DNA of 9,074 nucleotides from Gammaproteobacteria bacterium (GTDB taxonomy: Bacteria; Pseudomonadota; Gammaproteobacteria; Poriferisulfidales; Oxydemutatoraceae): assembly GCA_007570905.1 (NCBI GenBank), contig RKSI01000207.1, positions 1-9,074 on the forward strand. Reading direction: 5' to 3'. Of the stretch, positions 6,595-9,074 are shown in pieces. The notes beneath the pieces were generated by a model. The model was not told where the DNA came from. It saw nothing but the letters and a program-made list of their open reading frames with translations, and did no database searches. The position numbers were made by a program, and so were the translations under genes. The stretch's first letter is position 1. The number at the start of each line of letters is the position of its first letter.

Positions 6595-7287
6595 ATGGAC
6601 AGAATCACCGAACCGGAACTGATGGACGATGCCGCGCAGGCGCGCGCCTACGCCACCGCCGACTTCGAGCAGGCGCATTCGGAAATCATGCGCCACTTCT
6701 CGCGCTGCCTTGCCGCGCATCCGCCCGCCGTGGACGGCGGCGCCGACGGCGCCTTCAACGCCGTGGACCTCGGCTGCGGCGACGCCGACATTGCGGTGCG
6801 GCTGGCGCAACTCCACCGCCGCGCGCGCATTACCGCGGTGGACGGCGCGCGCGAAATGCTGCATCACGCGCAGCAGCGGATTGACGCGGCGGGCGTCGGC
6901 GTGCGCGTGCGCACTGCGCTGGCGGTGCTGCCGCAAATGCCGCTGCCGGAACGCGCCTGCGATGTCGTCATCTCCAACAGCCTGCTGCACCACCTGCACG
7001 ACCCGCAGGTGCTGTGGCGCACGGCGCGGCGCCTCGGCAAGCCCGGCGCCTGCGTTTTCATCGCCGACCTGTCGCGCCCGGACAGCCCGGCGCAGGTAGA
7101 GGCGCTGGTGCAACGCCACGCCGCCGGCGAAGACCCGGTCTTGCAGCGCGACTTCCACAACTCGCTGCTGGCGGCCTTCACGCCGGCGGAAGTGGAAAAC
7201 CAGTTGCGGGAGGCCGGGCTTGGCCACCTGGCCGTGCGCGCGATAGACGACCACCACCTGACCGTCTGCGGCGCACTTGAGGATTGA
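6595..7287 (+). CDS. Class I SAM-dependent methyltransferase
   Basis: A 230-aa cytoplasmic methyltransferase of the Rossmann type. Motif I is VDLGCGDAD (57-65), the acidic residue that binds the SAM ribose is D83 in ITAVDGAREML, and the post-motif segment is DVVISNSLLHHLHD (123-136), as in Methyltransf_25/UbiE-like enzymes. The later strand FIADLSRPDS and the C-terminal FHNSLLAAFTPAEV helix with a GLGHLAVRAIDDHH strand complete the fold. The acceptor substrate cannot be inferred. The start at 6595 has no clear ribosome-binding site and lies six bases after a possible -10 box. The gap after lysA is 71 bp and carries the duplication. Its neighbours give no pathway hint, since dapF, the usual follower of lysA in Pseudomonas, is absent here. 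Confidence 0.88.
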   Translation: MDRITEPELMDDAAQARAYATADFEQAHSEIMRHFSRCLAAHPPAVDGGADGAFNAVDLGCGDADIAVRLAQLHRRARITAVDGAREMLHHAQQRIDAAGVGVRVRTALAVLPQMPLPERACDVVISNSLLHHLHDPQVLWRTARRLGKPGACVFIADLSRPDSPAQVEALVQRHAAGEDPVLQRDFHNSLLAAFTPAEVENQLREAGLGHLAVRAIDDHHLTVCGALED

Positions 7288-7345
7288 TGCCGCGCCCTGC
7301 GCCTGAAATGGCCGCGCGAATTGCCTGCGAAATGACAGACGGCGC

Positions 7346-7472
7346 GGCAGGCGCAAGATGGGCAACGAGGCAGGCGCGATAGGGAGCGCCGCGGCAGTTG
7401 CGACGACCGGCGGCATGGCAGGTGCGATGCGAGCAGCGCGGCAGGCGCGATGGCGGGCAGCGTGGTAGGCGC
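7346..7472. repeat. Degenerate tandem array derived from the tRNA-Val 3' end
   Basis: The core GGCAGGCGC (plus strand) recurs at 7346, 7369, 7393 (as GGCAGTTGC), 7417 (GGCAGGTGC), 7440 and finally 7464 (GGTAGGCGC), where it is the 3' end of tRNA-Val including the CCA. Steps are 23, 24, 24, 23 and 24 bp. Flanking bases are also partly conserved (CGAT after several cores, AGCG before the last two). The array fills most of the gap between the methyltransferase stop and the tRNA. Confidence 0.75.
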
Positions 7473-7539
7473 GGCTGGACTCGAACCAGCGACCCCCACC
7501 ATGTGAAGATGGTGCTCTAACCAACTGAGCTACGCGCCC
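7463..7539 (-). tRNA. tRNA-Val (anticodon CAC)
   Basis: Read on the minus strand, the 77-nt molecule folds as a complete cloverleaf: acceptor GGGCGCG with CGCGCCT, D arm GCTC-AGTTGGTTA-GAGC, anticodon arm CCATC-TTCACAT-GGTGG with anticodon CAC at 7505-7503, variable loop GGGTC region, T arm GCTGG-TTCGAGT-CCAGC, discriminator A and an encoded CCA. The first acceptor pair is a G-U pair, which is slightly unusual. It closely follows the E. coli tRNA-Val pattern and reads GUG codons, which are common in this GC-rich genome. Confidence 0.96.
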
Positions 7540-7550
7540 GCTGCCGCCGC

Positions 7551-7580
7551 ATTGTCCGGCGCAACGGGGCAAAAAGTCAA
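7551..7580 (-). promoter_or_regulatory. Promoter of tRNA-Val
   Basis: On the minus strand a -35 TTGACT (7580-7575), an 18-bp spacer and a -10 GACAAT (7556-7551) lie 11 bp before the tRNA 5' end. The stretch between the -10 and the tRNA is almost pure G+C, like the discriminators of stringently controlled stable-RNA promoters. Confidence 0.65.
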
Positions 7581-7728
7581 GGCGGCGGCGAGTGCGCGAG
7601 AGGCCGCCGGGCGGTTCAACCACGCCCCGGCGACAGCCTGAAAGATGGTTTCGGCATCACCGGCCTGCTGAACCGCGAGCGGCGGCTACGGACCGCCCGG
7701 CAAAAGCGCGAAACGCCGTTTTATGCTG

Positions 7729-7737
7729 TGCTACACT
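7729..7737 (+). promoter_or_regulatory. Extended -10 promoter of the small membrane-protein cluster
   Basis: TGCTACACT (hexamer TACACT, 7732-7737) lies exactly seven bases before the ATG at 7745, so the transcript would start at or next to the start codon. The rest of the 205-bp gap after the tRNA (7540-7744) holds the tRNA promoter and a hairpin CGCCGGG/CCCGGCG near 7603-7630; I see no gene in it. Confidence 0.5.
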
Positions 7738-7744
7738 GCATCCC

Positions 7745-7792
7745 ATGAGCCAGAACCAGATTGACAGCGCGAAGGAAAACATCGGTTTCTGA
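7745..7792 (+). other. 5' fragment of a small gene, cut off by an apparent frameshift
   Basis: ATG 7745 opens a 15-codon frame, MSQNQIDSAKENIGF, ending in TGA at 7790-7792. One extra T in the TTT run at 7786-7788 would join it to the next frame and give IGFLTRTMLAYIAG, a natural run-in from an amphipathic N terminus to the first membrane helix of the following gene. It carries the good promoter; the downstream frame has neither promoter nor ribosome-binding site. Confidence 0.5.
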
Positions 7793-7800
7793 CCCGAACC

Positions 7801-8010
7801 ATGCTGGCGTATATCGCCGGGGTGTATTTGCTCGCCGGGGCATTGGGCAACTATCTGGTGGGCTGGTTTGAGCGGGGCGAGTTTGTGTGGGCCGATTTTG
7901 GCATCGTGCCCTCCGTTACCATTGCGGGCGCCATCGGCTTGTCGCTGGAAGTTGCCCGTCTGCAACGGAAAATCAAGGGCCTCATAAAACAAATCGGAGG
8001 AACACCATGA
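7801..8010 (+). CDS. Small two-helix membrane protein, probably missing its N terminus
   Basis: From ATG 7801 the frame gives 69 aa: helix 1 at residues 1-23 (MLAYIAGVYLLAGALGNYLV), a loop FERGEFVWADFG, helix 2 at about 33-50 and a basic tail (RLQRKIKGLIKQIGG) that should face the cytoplasm. No ribosome-binding site precedes 7801. Joined to the 15-residue fragment upstream by one added T, it becomes an 88-aa protein of the kind MS-N-QI--AKE-IGFL plus two helices plus basic tail, which I recall as a recurrent small hypothetical protein of gammaproteobacteria, without a known function. The stop overlaps the next start (ATGA), so it is the first gene of a small-protein operon. It may be a pseudogene, a sequencing error or a gene using frameshifting. 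Confidence 0.6.
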   Translation: MLAYIAGVYLLAGALGNYLVGWFERGEFVWADFGIVPSVTIAGAIGLSLEVARLQRKIKGLIKQIGGTP

Positions 8011-8174
8011 GAAACATCGTAATTCCCGACTTCGTCGTCTATTTAACGATGGCGGGCCTTATTGTGGCGGTACTGATAACCATCTATTCCGGCCTGATTG
8101 CCGACTGGCTGATAGCGCGTGAAGAGCGGAAGAAAAAAGCCGCCGAAGCCGGAGCCGGGACGAAATCAGGCTGA
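8007..8174 (+). CDS. Small single-span membrane protein, copy 1
   Basis: A 55-aa protein of unrecognised family. Residues 9-35 form one long hydrophobic helix (FVVYLTMAGLIVAVLITIYS then GLIADWLI), followed by a strongly charged REERKKK and an Ala/Gly-rich tail ending KSG. By the positive-inside rule the C terminus is cytoplasmic. The start ATG overlaps the previous stop and has a strong GGAGG seven bases upstream, the best ribosome-binding site in the cluster. A paralogue follows directly (8209). Function unknown; candidates are a small membrane regulator or assembly factor, but nothing in the sequence decides this. Confidence 0.75.
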   Translation: MRNIVIPDFVVYLTMAGLIVAVLITIYSGLIADWLIAREERKKKAAEAGAGTKSG

Positions 8175-8208
8175 GCGTTTTCCACATCCGGAAAATCGGA
8201 GAAATCTC

Positions 8209-8385
8209 ATGAGAGACATCGTAACTCCCGGCTTTGTCGCCTATTTAATGTTGGCAGGCCTTGTTGTAGCAGTGCTGCTCACCATCTATTCCGGTCTGAT
8301 TGCCGACTGGCTGATAGCGCGTGAAGAGCGGAAGAAAAAGGCCGCCGCCGAAGCCAAAGCCGGGGCCGAAGCCAAGTCAGGCTGA
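8209..8385 (+). CDS. Small single-span membrane protein, copy 2 (paralogue)
   Basis: A 58-aa tandem paralogue of the gene just upstream: 38 of the first 46 residues are identical, and the 22-residue block from TIYSGLIADW through AREERKKKAA is unchanged. The tail is three residues longer (AEAKAGAEAKSG). The single helix and basic cytoplasmic tail are the same. The ATG at 8209 is preceded by GGAGAAA; an in-frame start at 8119 would only add sequence lying across the end of copy 1 and is rejected. The 34-bp gap still resembles the sequence before copy 1 (AAATCGGAG), so the duplication carried its ribosome-binding site along. Probably co-transcribed with copy 1. Confidence 0.75.
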   Translation: MRDIVTPGFVAYLMLAGLVVAVLLTIYSGLIADWLIAREERKKKAAAEAKAGAEAKSG

Positions 8386-8390
8386 GCGGC

Positions 8391-8426
8391 GGGCGTTGGC
8401 GCGCATTTGCGCCGGGCATGACGCCC
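8391..8426. other. Nested GC-rich hairpin after the small membrane-protein genes
   Basis: The outer stem GGGCGT (8391-8396) pairs with ACGCCC (8421-8426), and an inner stem GGCGC (8398-8402) pairs with GCGCC (8409-8413) round GCATTT. Weaker G+C pairs can extend it outward. No T tract follows. It could end the small-protein transcript or be a processed RNA end. Confidence 0.4.
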
Positions 8427-8438
8427 GCGCCGCCGCCG

Positions 8439-8447
8439 TGCTACAAT
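8439..8447 (+). promoter_or_regulatory. Extended -10 promoter before the 66-aa protein gene
   Basis: TGCTACAAT (hexamer TACAAT, five of six, 8442-8447) lies exactly seven bases before ATG 8455. This is the same spacing and nearly the same sequence as at 7729-7737, and again predicts a leaderless transcript. Confidence 0.55.
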
Positions 8448-8454
8448 CGACAAC

Positions 8455-8655
8455 ATGACCAAGCAGGAAAAAATCCGCAAGATGCTGGAAATGCAGAAGC
8501 GGTTCATGGAAAAAGAGCAGCGCGACGGCGTCTCAATGAAGGAGTACCTGTCGCCGTCCGAAGGCTCGTCCCTCGACAACTACCGCGAGGAATACACGAA
8601 ACTCGCGATGGAGATTGTGGACGACGCCCACGGCGAAGTCGGCTCAAAGCGCTGA
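8455..8655 (+). CDS. Small charged conserved-looking hypothetical protein
   Basis: A 66-aa soluble protein: an N-terminal amphipathic helix rich in K, E, M (KQEKIRKMLEMQKRFMEKEQ), a loop RDGVSMKEYLSPSEGSSLDN and a second helix YREEYTKLAMEIVDDAHGEV with a basic end SKR. No signal or membrane segment. I recall similar small proteins with the pattern KMLEMQKxF and GVSxKxYxxP in sulfur-oxidising gammaproteobacteria, without a known function; this is from memory. There is no Shine-Dalgarno sequence; the extended -10 box seven bases before ATG suggests a leaderless message. Codon use is balanced and regular, supporting a real gene. Confidence 0.75.
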   Translation: MTKQEKIRKMLEMQKRFMEKEQRDGVSMKEYLSPSEGSSLDNYREEYTKLAMEIVDDAHGEVGSKR

Positions 8656-8745
8656 CCCGCCGGCGCCCGCCGCCATATGGCTTCGGGATTGACAGGCGTC
8701 GACCGCATTGTCAGCGCCGGCCCACCGGCGCCCGCCCGCCATATG
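8656..8745 (+). repeat. Direct repeat, 65-66-bp period, ending in CATATG, with a hairpin
   Basis: Copy 1 (8656-8679, 24 bp) and copy 2 (8721-8745, 25 bp) share CCGGCGCCCGCC-GCCATATG with one substitution and one 1-nt gap; their ATGs are 66 bp apart. A perfect 7-bp hairpin GCGCCGG-CCCA-CCGGCGC (8714-8731) overlaps copy 2. The 137-bp gap between the two flanking genes otherwise holds only a 39-codon frame (8677-8796) without further support. Confidence 0.65.
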
Positions 8746-8792
8746 AACACGCCGCCGCAAGCGCGCCGCATGAACGCGCGCCCTGCATCAAG

Positions 8793-9074
8793 ATGACGCG
8801 CCTGAAAGTGACGGCGTGCGACATCTCCCGCGATCTGGAAGTGCCCGACCAACTTCTGACAGAGGCCGTAGATTTCTTCTCCCGCCTCGACGCCGACACT
8901 TACCGCGGATGGCAGATGAGCATGCGCTTGGTGGACAACCCGCAACCCACGCTGCGCTGTCAGAGCCTCACCTAACGCATCCTGACCGCCTGGCACAACA
9001 AAAACCCGCAGATGGCCGGCCTCGCCGCCGCCTACATCCTGAAACGCCTGCCCGGCATCCGCCATGTAACGATA
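8793..9074 (+). pseudogene. Hypothetical gene interrupted by an in-frame TAA, running off the window
   Basis: ATG 8793 opens a 60-codon frame (MTRLKVTACDISRDLEVPDQ..., then FFSRLDADTYRGWQMSMRLVDNP and TLRCQSLT) that stops at TAA 8973-8975. The same frame continues without a stop for the remaining 33 codons with helix-like, protein-like sequence (RILTAWHNKN, LAAAYILKRLPGI). A single CAA-to-TAA or GAA-to-TAA change would explain it. The combined text resembles a conserved hypothetical family I recall from gammaproteobacteria (pattern LxVPxxLLxEAxDFF, GWQMS, then LLTA and MAGYILxRxPG), which would place the TAA in its middle. No name or function can be given. It may be a recent pseudogene or a sequencing error. 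No ribosome-binding site is visible before the ATG. Confidence 0.6.

Larger units (their letters stand above)
6510..6619 (+). repeat. Direct duplication, 66-67-bp period, across the methyltransferase start
   Basis: Copy 1 (6510-6553, 44 bp) spans the lysA stop and an upstream ATG; copy 2 (6577-6619, 43 bp) spans the methyltransferase promoter and start. From ATG onward the 25-bp cores (6529-6553 and 6595-6619) differ at only two positions; the upstream parts align with one 1-nt gap and a few substitutions. The ATGs are exactly 66 bp apart. Confidence 0.8.

Noticed and set aside
7341..7465. CRISPR array
   Set aside because: The units are 23-24 bp in all with no separate unique spacers, they are degenerate, and the last one is part of a tRNA; no cas genes are present.
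7463..7539. Attachment site of a genomic island at the tRNA
   Set aside because: No integrase gene and no long exact copy of the tRNA 3' end are in the window; only the short degenerate repeats are seen.
6409..7623. 404-codon minus-strand open frame
   Set aside because: It runs across the tRNA-Val gene and antisense to lysA and the methyltransferase, with shadow-type composition.
8688..8693. TTGACA as a -35 box for the last gene
   Set aside because: The hexamer is perfect, but no -10-like sequence lies 16-18 bp downstream.
8973..8975. Stop-codon reassignment of TAA
   Set aside because: soxZ ends in TAA at the expected position, so TAA is used as a normal stop; a point mutation or read error is simpler.

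Overview
This window is a GC-rich (roughly two-thirds G+C by eye), densely packed stretch of chromosome. It most likely comes from a sulfur-oxidising gammaproteobacterium. The algR-algZ/argH divergent arrangement and the lptM-lysA pair are gene orders known from Pseudomonas and relatives, and soxYZ points to thiosulfate oxidation. I cannot place it below class level.

Left part (1-3554): the 3' end of an unrecognised gene with AGA-rich arginine codons is followed by a hairpin terminator shared with the converging algR. AlgZ (LytS-type histidine kinase) and AlgR (LytTR response regulator) overlap by 26 bp on the minus strand. argH diverges from algZ across a 102-bp gap holding an extended -10 promoter and an 18-bp imperfect palindrome.

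Middle part (3573-7287): soxY-soxZ and a serine esterase form a minus-strand operon. Back to back with soxY, the plus-strand genes lptM (outer-membrane lipoprotein) and lysA (diaminopimelate decarboxylase, last step of lysine synthesis) overlap by ATGA. The soxY and lptM promoters lie inside each other's genes. After lysA comes a class I SAM methyltransferase in the place where dapF might be expected. Its promoter and start region are duplicated with a 66-67-bp period.

Right part (7288-9074): a tRNA-Val(CAC) gene on the minus strand is followed, just past its 3' end, by five degenerate copies of that end at a regular 23-24-bp period. Next is a cluster of very small membrane-protein genes: a two-helix protein whose 5' end looks frameshifted, then two tandem paralogues of 55 and 58 aa. 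A 66-aa charged soluble protein follows, then a second repeat with a 65-66-bp period, and finally a gene interrupted by an in-frame TAA that runs out of the window.

The main curiosities are the tRNA-derived array, the two short-period duplications around ATG codons, the small-protein cluster with its apparent lesions, and a repeated promoter layout (extended -10 a few bases before ATG) suggesting leaderless transcripts. I see no CRISPR array, transposase, integrase or recognised defence system. No single observation establishes a wholly new system.
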